Under the pieces are notes generated by a model. It was not told the DNA's origin. It ran no database searches and was given only the letters and a program-made list of their open reading frames with translations. DNA of 15,492 bases from Alistipes sp. CAG:268 (lineage in GTDB: Bacteria; Bacteroidota; Bacteroidia; Bacteroidales; Rikenellaceae), in contig FR892015.1 in the NCBI GenBank assembly GCA_000434235.1, positions 44,162-59,653 on the forward strand, in the 5' to 3' direction. Made by a program: the position numbers and the translations under genes. Every line of letters starts with the position of its first letter. Positions within the stretch are counted from its first letter, which is position 1. This document shows, one piece after another, positions 1 to 6,783 of this stretch.

Positions 1-336
1 GGCGGGGAGCGTCGTGTGCTGGATGTGTGCGAGGCGCTTGAGAAGGGCGATTACGAGACGGTCGGCGCCCGCATGTACGAGACCCACTGGGGCATGTCGA
101 AGGACTATGAGGTATCGTGCGAGGAGCTGGACTTCCTGGCCGAGGTGGCCAAGGAGTGCGGCGTTACGGGCTCGCGCATCATGGGCGGCGGTTTTGGCGG
201 CTGTACGATCAACCTGGTCAAGGATGAGTTGTACGATCGCTTCATCGCTACGGCCAAGGAGAAGTTCAATGCCAAGTATGGCCATGAGCCGAAGATCTAC
301 GACGTGGTGATCTCCGACGGCTCGCGCCGGCTCTGA
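1..336 (+). CDS. galK: Galactokinase, C-terminal part (5' end outside window)
   Basis: This is the last 111 residues of a GHMP-family kinase. Galactokinase phosphorylates galactose at C1 in the cytoplasm, the entry step of the Leloir pathway. The frame is open from base 1 and ends at TGA 334-336. The decisive motif is the glycine-rich GSRIMGGGFGGCTINLV at bases 172-222, the third galactokinase signature, followed by the usual C-terminal helix and a YDVVISDGSRRL tail like the galactokinase end. The start, the first signature and the GHMP ATP-binding motif lie outside the window, so the length cannot be judged. It is followed 20 bases on by a strong terminator, so it is the last gene of its transcript. 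Identification is confident because the C-terminal motif is diagnostic; another GHMP sugar kinase is the only alternative. Confidence 0.93.
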   Translation, partial: GGERRVLDVCEALEKGDYETVGARMYETHWGMSKDYEVSCEELDFLAEVAKECGVTGSRIMGGGFGGCTINLVKDELYDRFIATAKEKFNAKYGHEPKIYDVVISDGSRRL

Positions 337-356
337 TTGCAGTCGGGGCGATAACG

Positions 357-394
357 AAAAAACCGAATCCTCCATCCGGAGGATTCGGTTTTTT
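357..394. terminator. Bidirectional intrinsic terminator between galK and the GNAT gene
   Basis: A perfect 11-bp stem, CCGAATCCTCC (363-373) with GGAGGATTCGG (378-388), has a 4-base loop and is flanked by six A on the left and six T on the right. It therefore gives a U-run on either strand. It ends the galK transcript on plus and can end the convergent ROK repressor-GNAT transcript on minus. Bases 395-524 between it and the GNAT stop show nothing else I can support. Confidence 0.93.
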
Positions 395-524
395 CGTGTT
401 TTGCCACCTGTGCGCGGGAGTGATTCCGATGGATGGACCGTTTCCGGATGGTCTTCGGGATGCTCTTCAAGCAGGGCCTGTTCCGGCGGGGCGGCTTCCG
501 ATGGCGTTCGGATCGCCCGAGGGC

Positions 525-1052
525 TCACGAAAGGATCTTCTGCAATATCGCCTCGTCGCTGTAGCCGTCGGGTGTCCGGAGCCAGTCGCGTTTGATGCCG
601 ATGAGGGTGAATCCGGCACTACGGAACAACCGCATGCTTGCTTCGTTGTCCGTTGCGATGCAACACCAGAGTTGATGCAGCGCCAGCCGTTCGCGGGCGT
701 AGCGGCAGAGGATCGCCAGCGTGTCGGAGGCATATCCCTGCCGCCGGTTCTCCGGTCCGTGGATCAGGATGCCGATGCCGGCGCGTCCGTGGAGCGGGTC
801 GAATTCGAAGAGATCGACCGCACCGACGGCCCGGTTGCCGGCCCGCGTCTCGACGATCAACCGCAACTGTCCCGTGCGGAAGATGTCGCCCTGTTGCTGC
901 GTGAGGATGAACGCTTCGAGCTGTGCCCGTGAGAACGGGGCCGTCGTACCGCTGACCGACCAGACGTCGGTGTCGTTCTCCCAGGCGTAGAGCCGGTCGA
1001 GATCCTCCGGTTCCACGGCCCGCAGCCGGACGCTTTCCCCTTCGAGATTCAT
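525..1052 (-). CDS. GNAT-family N-acetyltransferase (Acetyltransf_3/SpeG-like)
   Basis: This 175-residue protein has the GNAT fold signature. It opens with VRLRAVEPEDLDRLYAWEND, typical of the RimJ/SpeG-like subgroup. It has the acetyl-CoA pyrophosphate loop RRQGYA at residues 103-108 and a DNEASMRLFRSAGF segment (135-148) matching motif B. Members acetylate an amine on a small molecule or protein using acetyl-CoA; the substrate cannot be told from sequence. I chose the ATG at 1052 because the family similarity begins there. An in-frame start at 1097 would add 15 unrelated residues read from inside the upstream ROK gene. The start overlaps the ROK stop as ATGA, so translation is probably coupled. 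There is no signal peptide, so it should be cytoplasmic. Confidence 0.85.
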   Translation of the reverse strand: MNLEGESVRLRAVEPEDLDRLYAWENDTDVWSVSGTTAPFSRAQLEAFILTQQQGDIFRTGQLRLIVETRAGNRAVGAVDLFEFDPLHGRAGIGILIHGPENRRQGYASDTLAILCRYARERLALHQLWCCIATDNEASMRLFRSAGFTLIGIKRDWLRTPDGYSDEAILQKILS

Positions 1053-2281
1053 CAGAGCCCGATCACCTTGTTGCGGATCAGCATGGCAACGCCCCACGCA
1101 TTGGCGCTCTCGGTCATCTTCGACACGCGGAATTTCGTATCCTTGTAGACCAGGTTGAGCGAATACTTGTTGGTCGCCGACTTGAGCGGGAGCATCAGGT
1201 AGTCGCCTGCCGCCGCAAGGTTGCCGCCGACGATCACCGTCTCAGGGTTGAAGGTGTTGATCAGGAAGGCGACGGCCTTGCCGACCTTCTCGCCGGCCTC
1301 TTCGATCAGCTCGATCGAGAGGTTGTCGTCGTTCTTCGCCGCATTGATGATGTCGTCGATATGGATCGTCTTCTGCTGGTCGTACTGCTCCTTGAGGATC
1401 GTGTTCACACCCCGTTCGATCATGTGGCGCATCTTGTCCTCGATGGCGATGCCCGACACCTCGGTCTCGAGGCAGCCCTTCTTGCCGCACGAGCAGATGA
1501 TCTCGTTGTCGAAGAAGGGGATGTGGCCGAACTCGCCGGCGAATCCGCTCTTGCCGTAGTAGAGCTTGCCGTCCACGACAATGCCGATTGCCACGCCGCG
1601 GCTCATGTGGAGGTAGATCACGTTGCTCTCGTCCTTCGATTTGCCGCACGTGTACTCGGCGTAGCAGCGTGCACGGGTGTCGTTCTCGAGCAGCACGCGG
1701 ATGCCGATGCGCTCCTCGAGGATATCGCGCAGCGACTGTTCGTTGGTTGTGAAGTACTTGTAGCTGCGGCCCGTATCGGGGTTCACGCGGCCGGTGATGC
1801 AGACGCCCAACCCGAGGATCTTGCCCCGGTCGATGCCGCTCTCGGCGATGAACCGTTCGATGTTCGAGCAGATGCGTTCGATGCACTGCGGGCGGTCCTG
1901 CAGTTCGAACGTGAAGTCGTTCTCCTCCTTGATGATGTTGTTCTGAAGGTCGGTGATCATGAAACGCATGTTGTCGCGGCCGACGTTCACGCCGGCAAAG
2001 TAGATCGCCGAATTGGCCAGCCCGAAGATGTTCGGCCGGCGTCCTCCCGGGGTTTCGACCTTGCCCAGATCCGTGACGATGTTCTCATCGACAAGTTCCT
2101 GGACGAGCTTGGTGATCGTCGGAACACTGATGTGCAGCTCCTTGGTCAGCTCCGAGAGCGTGCACTCGCCGTTTACGGCCATGTGCGCGATGATGTTGCG
2201 CTTGATGATGTTGTTTTTGTGCGATATGCCCTTGAGGGTTTCGTCCTCGTGTTTGTTGAAAAATTCGGTTAGTGATGCCAT
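1052..2281 (-). CDS. ROK-family transcriptional repressor (NagC/XylR type)
   Basis: This 409-residue protein has an N-terminal winged helix-turn-helix (about residues 22-85; CTLSELTKELHISVPTITKL at 40-59) joined to a sugar-binding ROK domain (about 92-405). The ROK zinc site is intact: GEFGH with His253, and CSCGKKGCLE at 263-272. The ENDT motif at 199-202 holds the Asp used as base in ROK kinases. The phosphate-binding loop is degenerate (GVNVGRDN at 97-104 instead of DxGGTN), so it should be a regulator rather than a kinase. Such proteins bind DNA until a sugar or sugar phosphate releases them. It has its own promoter with a palindrome that could be an autoregulatory site, and the GNAT gene overlaps its end. 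Given the genes nearby, the amino-sugar or mannose operons are plausible targets, but no operator is shown. Confidence 0.9.
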   Translation of the reverse strand: MASLTEFFNKHEDETLKGISHKNNIIKRNIIAHMAVNGECTLSELTKELHISVPTITKLVQELVDENIVTDLGKVETPGGRRPNIFGLANSAIYFAGVNVGRDNMRFMITDLQNNIIKEENDFTFELQDRPQCIERICSNIERFIAESGIDRGKILGLGVCITGRVNPDTGRSYKYFTTNEQSLRDILEERIGIRVLLENDTRARCYAEYTCGKSKDESNVIYLHMSRGVAIGIVVDGKLYYGKSGFAGEFGHIPFFDNEIICSCGKKGCLETEVSGIAIEDKMRHMIERGVNTILKEQYDQQKTIHIDDIINAAKNDDNLSIELIEEAGEKVGKAVAFLINTFNPETVIVGGNLAAAGDYLMLPLKSATNKYSLNLVYKDTKFRVSKMTESANAWGVAMLIRNKVIGL

Positions 2282-2304
2282 CCTGCCTGTCTCATTTTTT
2301 TTAC

Positions 2305-2343
2305 TAACTTTGCAAAGATAATAAGAGTGTTTAAAAATAACAA
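2305..2343 (-). promoter_or_regulatory. Promoter of the ROK repressor with palindromic -7 region
   Basis: On minus, TATCTTTG (2320-2313) fits the Bacteroidetes -7 consensus TAnnTTTG, and a TTG at 2343-2341 sits 20 bases upstream as the -33 element. Directly abutting it on plus is TAACTTTG (2305-2312). The two boxes form the near-palindrome TAACTTTGCAAAGATA with a perfect CTTTGCAAAG core. This may be a bidirectional core or an operator for the ROK repressor itself. Confidence 0.7.
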
Positions 2344-2387
2344 CAGGATTTTACGAAATTAATTAAATTTTCTTATTTTAAGAGACA

Positions 2388-2427
2388 AAACGGGGAACAT
2401 GCCCATGTTCGGACATGTTCCCCGTTT
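2388..2427 (-). terminator. Hairpin terminator downstream of fabD
   Basis: A perfect 14-bp stem pairs AAACGGGGAACATG (2388-2401) with CATGTTCCCCGTTT (2414-2427), with a 12-base loop. On minus it is followed by TTTTGTCTCTT, a modest U-run, 54 bases after the fabD stop. The loop holds another CATGTTC (2404-2410) that could pair with 2395-2401 instead, giving a competing smaller hairpin. Confidence 0.75.
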
Positions 2428-2481
2428 GTTTATATTCAGGAAAGAGGAAAACCGGGTCTCTCTGCCTGCAGCTCCGAGGGA

Positions 2482-3363
2482 TCAGAGCGTCGATTTCGAC
2501 TCGACGGCGGCCGATGCGTCCACCTTCTTGATCAGACCCTGCAGCACCGTGCCGGGACCGAGTTCGGTGAACTCCGTGACGCCGTCGGCGAGCATGTTCT
2601 TCACGATGTAGGTCCAGCGTACGGGAGCCGTCAGCTGAGCGATCAGGTTGGCCTTGATGGCAGCCGGATCGGTATAGGGCTTGGCATCGACGTTCTGGTA
2701 GATCGGGCAGGTCGGCGTCTGGAACGGAGCCTCGTTGATAGCCTTTTCCAGTTCCTGCTTGGCGGGCTCCATCAGCGGCGAGTGGAATGCTCCGCCGACG
2801 GGCAGACGCAGTGCACGGCGGGCACCTGCGGCCTTGGCCTTCTCGCAGGCGGCCTCCACGGCCTCTACGGCACCCGAGATCACCAGCTGGCCCGGGCAGT
2901 TGTAGTTGGCGGCGACGACCACGCCGTCTATCGATGCGCAGATCTCCTCGACCGTCTTGTCGTCCAGTCCGAGGATGGCGGCCATCGTGCCGGGCTGCGC
3001 CTCGCAGGCGGCCTGCATGGCCATGGCACGTTTCGACACGAGCTTCAGACCGTCCTCGAACGAGAGGGCGCCGGCAACGACCAAGGCGGAGAACTCACCC
3101 AGTGAGTGTCCTGCCACGGCGTCGGGGTTCACACCGAGCGCCTTGGCCATGATGACCGAGTGCAGGAAGACGGCCGGCTGCGTTACCTTGGTCTGCTTCA
3201 GCTGCTCGTCGGTTCCGGCGAACATGATGTCCGTGATGCGGAAACCGAGGATCTCGTTGGCTTTCTCGAACAGCTCCTTGGCCGCCGGTACGTTGTCGTA
3301 GAGGTCTTTGCCCATGCCTACGGCCTGAGCGCCCTGACCCGGGAATACGTATGCGTGCTTCAT
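2482..3363 (-). CDS. fabD: Malonyl-CoA:ACP transacylase
   Basis: This enzyme moves malonyl from CoA to acyl carrier protein, supplying extender units to type II fatty-acid synthesis in the cytoplasm. From the 3363 start it has 293 residues, a normal FabD length. Visible motifs are FPGQGAQ near the N-terminus (oxyanion region), the nucleophile elbow GHSLGE with Ser87, the malonyl-carboxylate Arg112, and GAFHSPLM with catalytic His194. An in-frame ATG four codons earlier (3375) is possible. I prefer 3363 because MKHAYVFPGQG matches the family start and leaves room for a leader after the -7 box at 3395-3402. It stands alone, divergent from the B12-riboswitch operon and ended by the hairpin at 2388-2427. 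Confidence 0.95.
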   Translation of the reverse strand: MKHAYVFPGQGAQAVGMGKDLYDNVPAAKELFEKANEILGFRITDIMFAGTDEQLKQTKVTQPAVFLHSVIMAKALGVNPDAVAGHSLGEFSALVVAGALSFEDGLKLVSKRAMAMQAACEAQPGTMAAILGLDDKTVEEICASIDGVVVAANYNCPGQLVISGAVEAVEAACEKAKAAGARRALRLPVGGAFHSPLMEPAKQELEKAINEAPFQTPTCPIYQNVDAKPYTDPAAIKANLIAQLTAPVRWTYIVKNMLADGVTEFTELGPGTVLQGLIKKVDASAAVESKSTL

Positions 3364-3394
3364 AATTTTCAGCATTTTTTTTGGTTCGCGGGGG

Positions 3395-3402
3395 CAAAGA
3401 TA
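3395..3402 (-). promoter_or_regulatory. Probable fabD promoter -7 box
   Basis: The minus strand reads TATCTTTG here, an exact match to TAnnTTTG, 31 bases before the preferred fabD start. I see no convincing TTTG -33 element at the right spacing; the place where it would sit overlaps the start of the B12 riboswitch on the other strand. Confidence 0.55.
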
Positions 3403-3415
3403 CGAATTTATTTTC

Positions 3416-3423
3416 TATTTTTG
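3416..3423 (+). promoter_or_regulatory. Probable -7 box of the B12-riboswitch operon
   Basis: TATTTTTG matches TAnnTTTG. A start point 5-7 bases downstream would fall at about 3428-3430, exactly where the P1 stem of the riboswitch begins, which supports the assignment. The -33 element is not clear. This box lies only 13 bases from the oppositely facing fabD box. Confidence 0.6.
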
Positions 3424-3428
3424 TCACA

Positions 3429-3609
3429 TCAAGGTTCGCAAGGAGGCCGGTGGAGCCTCCGCGCGATGAAAAGGGAATGCCGTGAGAATCGGCAGCAGTT
3501 CCCGCTGCTGTAAGTCCCTCAATCGTACCGCGACACGTCTCAAGCCACTGATTCCTTGATGGAATTGGGAAGGCGTTGCGGTCGGGACAAGCCAGAAGAC
3601 CTGCCTTGA
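3429..3609 (+). promoter_or_regulatory. Cobalamin (adenosylcobalamin) riboswitch aptamer
   Basis: The conserved blocks of the cobalamin riboswitch appear in order on plus. They are AAAAGGGAATGCCGTGAGAATC, split here as AAAAGGGAAT (3468-3477) and CCGTGAGAATC (3479-3489), then TTCCCGCTGCTGTAAGTCCC (3498-3517), CCACTG (3545-3550), GGGAAGGC (3567-3574) and the B12 box AGCCAGAAGACCTGCC (3590-3605). The ends close as P1: TCAAGG (3429-3434) with CCTTGA (3604-3609). A GGAGGC/GCCTCC hairpin sits near 3442-3460. The family senses cobalamin coenzymes and switches off downstream genes when B12 is plentiful. The regulated genes are the two lipoproteins from 3805 on; fabD faces the other way. Confidence 0.96.
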
Positions 3610-3611
3610 GC

Positions 3612-3636
3612 CTTCCCCCGGGGAAGAATCTTTTTT
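3612..3636 (+). terminator. Terminator hairpin, likely riboswitch expression platform
   Basis: CTTCCC (3612-3617) pairs with GGGAAG (3621-3626) over a 3-base loop, followed by AATC and six T. It starts two bases after the riboswitch P1 stem, the normal place for a ligand-controlled terminator. The stem is short, so it may need riboswitch folding to be effective; translational control is the alternative. Confidence 0.6.
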
Positions 3637-3734
3637 CGAGCGCATCTGCGGAGAACGGAGCATCGTGGCATTTTGTGGTATTCCACAGAATATTATGGGA
3701 TCGCATGTCGTAGGGCAGCAGTGTGTGCGGATAC

Positions 3735-3773
3735 ATGGTTCTTTTCCGGAGGCCGTGCCGGGACCATTTTTTT
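3735..3773 (+). terminator. Second terminator-like hairpin in the lipoprotein leader
   Basis: ATGGTTC (3735-3741) pairs with GGACCAT (3761-3767), including one G-U pair, with an inner CCGG/CCGG stem (3746-3749 with 3758-3761). It is followed by seven T, an A and more T. It lies 32 bases before the first lipoprotein start. It could be a second attenuation point or a structure near the translation start, in the AU-rich leader common before Bacteroidetes genes. Confidence 0.45.
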
Positions 3774-3804
3774 ATTTTTTTATAAACTTTAATTTCTAAC
3801 AACC

Positions 3805-4911
3805 ATGAAACATCTTTTGTTTGCACCTGCCATTGCGCTGCTTGCCGCGATGGCTCTCGTCGGCTGCTCGGACGACAACGGCGGAACCGATCCCCGCATT
3901 CCCGCGACCTCGGTGGTCGTGGATGTTACGGAGCAGGAGCTCCATGTGGGCGAGACCCTGCAGCTTACGGCTACGCCGATGCCGGCCAATACGACCGACA
4001 AGGTGCAGTGGACATCGGACGATCCGGCCACGGCGACGGTCTCCGAGACGGGTCTCGTGACGGCCGTGGCGCTCGGTTCGACCTCCGTCAAGGCCGTTTG
4101 CGGCGAGGTGTCGGCCACGTGCGTCATCCGGGTCGTCGAGCCGGATCCGTCTGAACTCTATGACATCATCTCGTTCGAGGAGGAGGAAGGCATGACGGAT
4201 ATCGGCGGACAGAAAGTGACGTTGGGCGACATCGAGGTGGTCGGCGGGTTTGCTGCTGGAGTGCATTCGAATGTCTTTTGGGCAAAACCCTATGCCGAGT
4301 ACGGTGATCCGGACGGGATCATGGGCCTGACAATCGACCTGCCGCTGTTTACGTCCGACGGAAACGTCTGGTTCGGCTCCTATTATTGCGACTGTACGGG
4401 TTGGGGTTCGCAAATGGATACCTGGGGCGGTTTCGTCCTGTCGCGGAACTGCAATACCTCTGCCTCTTCGTTCGATTATGCCGACCAGTTTTCGGTCTAT
4501 GCCCAATCGGGAGCCAACGGCAGCAAGACCTTTGCCGCAGCCTATTGCAACGGCATGATGGGTGGCGACTATTCCGCTCCGACCATTGTGTTTACTACGA
4601 CTCCGCGCGAGGTGGCTTATCTCTACATGGCCCCCTCGACGATGCTCTACACCTATTATAAGTATGACTCTTCGGCCGTGGCCGACCGGACGTACAGCTA
4701 CCGGATCACCGGATGGCTCAAGGACGAATCCGTCGGTACGGTGGATGTAGAACTTGTCAGGAACAGCTCGGTGGCCGAAGGTTGGGTCAAGGTTGATCTT
4801 ACGTCGCTGGGCGAGGTGGACAAACTGACATTCGCTCCCGAGGGTGTCAATCCCAACAAGGATTTCGATCCGGTTTATTTCTGTCTGGATGAGATTGCCC
4901 TCGTGAAATGA
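3805..4911 (+). CDS. B12-regulated lipoprotein with Big_2 domain and DUF4465-like domain
   Basis: This 368-residue lipoprotein starts with a type II signal peptide (MKHLLFAPAIALLAAMALVGC, lipidated Cys21). The following SDDN is acidic, as in Bacteroidetes surface-export signals. Residues about 33-110 form a bacterial Ig-like (Big_2) domain, with VHVGETLQL-like and ATVSETGLVTAVALGSTSVKA strands. Residues about 119-368 form a beta-rich domain starting YDIISFE, containing WGGFVLS (207-213) and ending YFCLDEIALVK; I recognise it as DUF4465-like from memory. It is the first gene after a cobalamin riboswitch, so a role in corrinoid binding at the cell surface is the best inference, comparable to accessory B12-binding lipoproteins such as BtuH in Bacteroides. 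The same domain follows in the next gene without the Ig spacer. No enzymatic motif is visible. Confidence 0.85.
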   Translation: MKHLLFAPAIALLAAMALVGCSDDNGGTDPRIPATSVVVDVTEQELHVGETLQLTATPMPANTTDKVQWTSDDPATATVSETGLVTAVALGSTSVKAVCGEVSATCVIRVVEPDPSELYDIISFEEEEGMTDIGGQKVTLGDIEVVGGFAAGVHSNVFWAKPYAEYGDPDGIMGLTIDLPLFTSDGNVWFGSYYCDCTGWGSQMDTWGGFVLSRNCNTSASSFDYADQFSVYAQSGANGSKTFAAAYCNGMMGGDYSAPTIVFTTTPREVAYLYMAPSTMLYTYYKYDSSAVADRTYSYRITGWLKDESVGTVDVELVRNSSVAEGWVKVDLTSLGEVDKLTFAPEGVNPNKDFDPVYFCLDEIALVK

Positions 4912-4938
4912 TCCGTTTTGCCCGAAAAATTGATGTAT

Positions 4939-5784
4939 ATGAAACCTTTGAAACATTGTCTTCTCGTGTTGGCCGGAGTAGCCGCATTGACCGCCTGTTC
5001 GGACGATGACAGGCAGAAAGGACCCAATCCGGGGACGGATTACGACGTAATCTCATTCGAGACTACTGAAGGGATTGTCAATCCCGAGGGTGGGGCCGTA
5101 GCTCTGGGCGAATGTGTACTCGAAGGGGCCACTTCCGGAGGCACGTTCCAGAATCTTTACTGGACGAAGAGTTTTTCCGGCTATGAGGATTACCTCCAGA
5201 ACGGAGCCTTCAACACCTGGTTGTTCGGAACGTCAGACCAGTCGGTGCGTTTCGGCTCCTACTGGTCCTATTCGAGCTATGGTGACTATTGGGGCGGTTT
5301 CGTGCTGAGCGGAAACTTCAGCACGTTGCTCGACACCTATAACTTCGCCAATCAGTTTACCGTTTGGGCCGACAAGGGGGCCAATGCCTCCTCAATCTGC
5401 GCCGTAGGGTATGTCGATACCTACTCGGGCGGCTATGCCGTTCCGACGATGGTGCTGAGCAGCGCCCGGGAGGTCGGATATTGCCATCTGGCCCCTTCGG
5501 CCATGCTTGCAACCTATACGCCGACGGCTGTTTCCATGGATCAGTTCTGGTTCAAGGTGATCGTGACCGGTTACCTCGGCCAGACCGAGGTCGGGACGGT
5601 CGATTGCCTGCTGACCGACCGTGGTGTGACCCAATCGGGCTGGACGAAGGTCGATCTCTCCCGTCTGGGCCAGGTCGATCGGCTGACCTTTACGATCGAC
5701 TCGAACGATACGGGTGAGTGGGGCGTGAATGCCCCTGCCTATTTCGGCCTCGACGAGATCGGCTTCCCGAAGGAGGAGCAGTAA
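4939..5784 (+). CDS. B12-regulated lipoprotein, DUF4465-like, paralogue of the upstream gene
   Basis: This 281-residue lipoprotein has the signal MKPLKHCLLVLAGVAALTAC with lipidated Cys20, then SDDD. Residues about 35-281 align along their length with the C-terminal domain of the upstream protein: YDVISFE at 35-41 matches YDIISFE, and WGGFVLS at 118-124, ANQF, REVGYCHLAPSAMLATY and LDEIG also match. It lacks the Big_2 spacer, so the domain would sit close to the membrane anchor. I chose ATG 4939 because it begins the signal peptide; ATG 4933 and TTG 4918 only add residues before it. The gap after the first lipoprotein is 27 bases with no promoter, so they share the riboswitch transcript, which ends at 5852-5888. 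The function is unproven; corrinoid capture is inferred from regulation. Confidence 0.85.
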   Translation: MKPLKHCLLVLAGVAALTACSDDDRQKGPNPGTDYDVISFETTEGIVNPEGGAVALGECVLEGATSGGTFQNLYWTKSFSGYEDYLQNGAFNTWLFGTSDQSVRFGSYWSYSSYGDYWGGFVLSGNFSTLLDTYNFANQFTVWADKGANASSICAVGYVDTYSGGYAVPTMVLSSAREVGYCHLAPSAMLATYTPTAVSMDQFWFKVIVTGYLGQTEVGTVDCLLTDRGVTQSGWTKVDLSRLGQVDRLTFTIDSNDTGEWGVNAPAYFGLDEIGFPKEEQ

Positions 5785-5851
5785 TGCGTGATGTTGCCGC
5801 CGGCTCCCGGTTCCTGCCGGGGCCGGTGTGGCAGCAGCACGGCGGATACCG

Positions 5852-5888
5852 AAAGCGCCGCAACCCGATGAGGGCTGCGGCGCTTTTT
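5852..5888 (+). terminator. Terminator of the B12-riboswitch operon
   Basis: AAAGCGCCGCA (5852-5862) pairs perfectly with TGCGGCGCTTT (5876-5886), with an inner CCC/GGG (5864-5866 with 5872-5874) and a run of five T (5884-5888). It lies 67 bases after the second lipoprotein. On minus it gives only three T, so it would be a weaker stop for nagB, which ends at 5910. Confidence 0.9.
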
Positions 5889-5909
5889 CGTTTTGGCCGG
5901 AACTGCGGA

Positions 5910-6704
5910 TCAGATCAGGTTGTCGCGCTCGATGTCCTTGAAATAGCGGTAGGTCGATACGCGGAGCTCGCCGGCGGCCGGGTCGTCGCAGATCAGGATG
6001 CCGTTCGGGTGCACCTGCAGCGCCGAGATGGTCCACTGGTGGTTGTAGGCTCCCTCCACGCCGTGGCGGACGGCACGTGCCTTCTTGGGACCCGTTGCGA
6101 GGATCAGCACCTTCTTGGCCGAGAGTACGGTGCCTACGCCGACCGTCAGGGCCGTTTTCGGCACGAGGTTCACGTCGCCGCCGAAGAAGCGCGAATTGAC
6201 CTGGATCGTGTCCTGCGTCAGCGTCTTGATGCGCGTGCGCGACTGCAGCGACGAGAAGGGCTCGTTGAAGGCGATGTGTCCGTCCTCGCCGACGCCGCCC
6301 ATGAACAGGTCGATGCCGCCGGCTTCGAGGATGGCGGCCTCATAGTCGGCACACTCCTTGACCAGATCCTCGGCGTTGCCGTTCAGGATGTGTACGTTCT
6401 CGGGCTGGATGTCGATGTGGCTGAAGAAGTTGTTCCACATGAACGAGTGGTAGCTCTCGGGGTGATCCTCGGGCAGGCCCACATATTCGTCCATGTTGAA
6501 CGTGATGACGTTGCGGAACGATACTTCGCCGGCCTTGTGGCGGCGGATCAGCTCCTTGTAGGTCTCCAGCGGCGTCGAGCCGGTGGGCAGTCCCAGTACG
6601 AACGGCGAAGAGGTGTGCAGCGCCTTGTTGCGGATCTGCTCGATGATGTAGTTGGCGGCCCACTGGGCTACCTGCTGGGGGGTGTTTTCGATGATAAGTC
6701 GCAT
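5910..6704 (-). CDS. nagB: Glucosamine-6-phosphate deaminase
   Basis: NagB converts glucosamine-6-phosphate to fructose-6-phosphate and ammonia, the last step of amino-sugar catabolism, in the cytoplasm. The 264 residues match the usual length. All key residues fall at the E. coli numbers: the phosphate loop LGLPTGSTP (37-45), Asp72 in NMDEY, and [14 protein letters not shown] with Asp141, His143 and Glu148. It is therefore expected to be active, unlike the NagB-like half of the neighbouring fusion protein. It is the last gene of the minus-strand operon running from 10529. The gap of 79 bases to the fusion gene upstream holds a GC-rich stem-loop. Confidence 0.96.
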   Translation of the reverse strand: MRLIIENTPQQVAQWAANYIIEQIRNKALHTSSPFVLGLPTGSTPLETYKELIRRHKAGEVSFRNVITFNMDEYVGLPEDHPESYHSFMWNNFFSHIDIQPENVHILNGNAEDLVKECADYEAAILEAGGIDLFMGGVGEDGHIAFNEPFSSLQSRTRIKTLTQDTIQVNSRFFGGDVNLVPKTALTVGVGTVLSAKKVLILATGPKKARAVRHGVEGAYNHQWTISALQVHPNGILICDDPAAGELRVSTYRYFKDIERDNLI

Positions 6705-6730
6705 GTCGATGAACTTTTTTCGATGAAAGG

Positions 6731-6765
6731 CCGTGCATCGGCCGCCGGGGCGGACCGACGCACGG
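6731..6765 (-). other. Intercistronic stem-loop before nagB
   Basis: CCGTGC (6731-6736) pairs with GCACGG (6760-6765), and beyond one mismatch TCGG (6738-6741) pairs with CCGA (6755-6758). On minus no U-run follows closely, so it is not a standard terminator. It may shield or separate the nagB message within the operon, or be a weak terminator setting lower nagB expression. Confidence 0.4.
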
Positions 6766-6783
6766 TCGTTCGGTTGTTATGGA

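Noticed and set aside
3695..3799. A 34-codon plus-strand reading frame in the B12 operon leader, ending 5 bases before the first lipoprotein start
   Set aside because: It runs through the second hairpin and the T-tracts, giving a Phe-rich low-complexity end, and has no recognisable features. Chance is the simpler explanation.
3095..3826. Minus-strand frame across the fabD 5' end and the riboswitch
   Set aside because: It overlaps fabD in another frame and translates structured riboswitch RNA sequence; not a gene.
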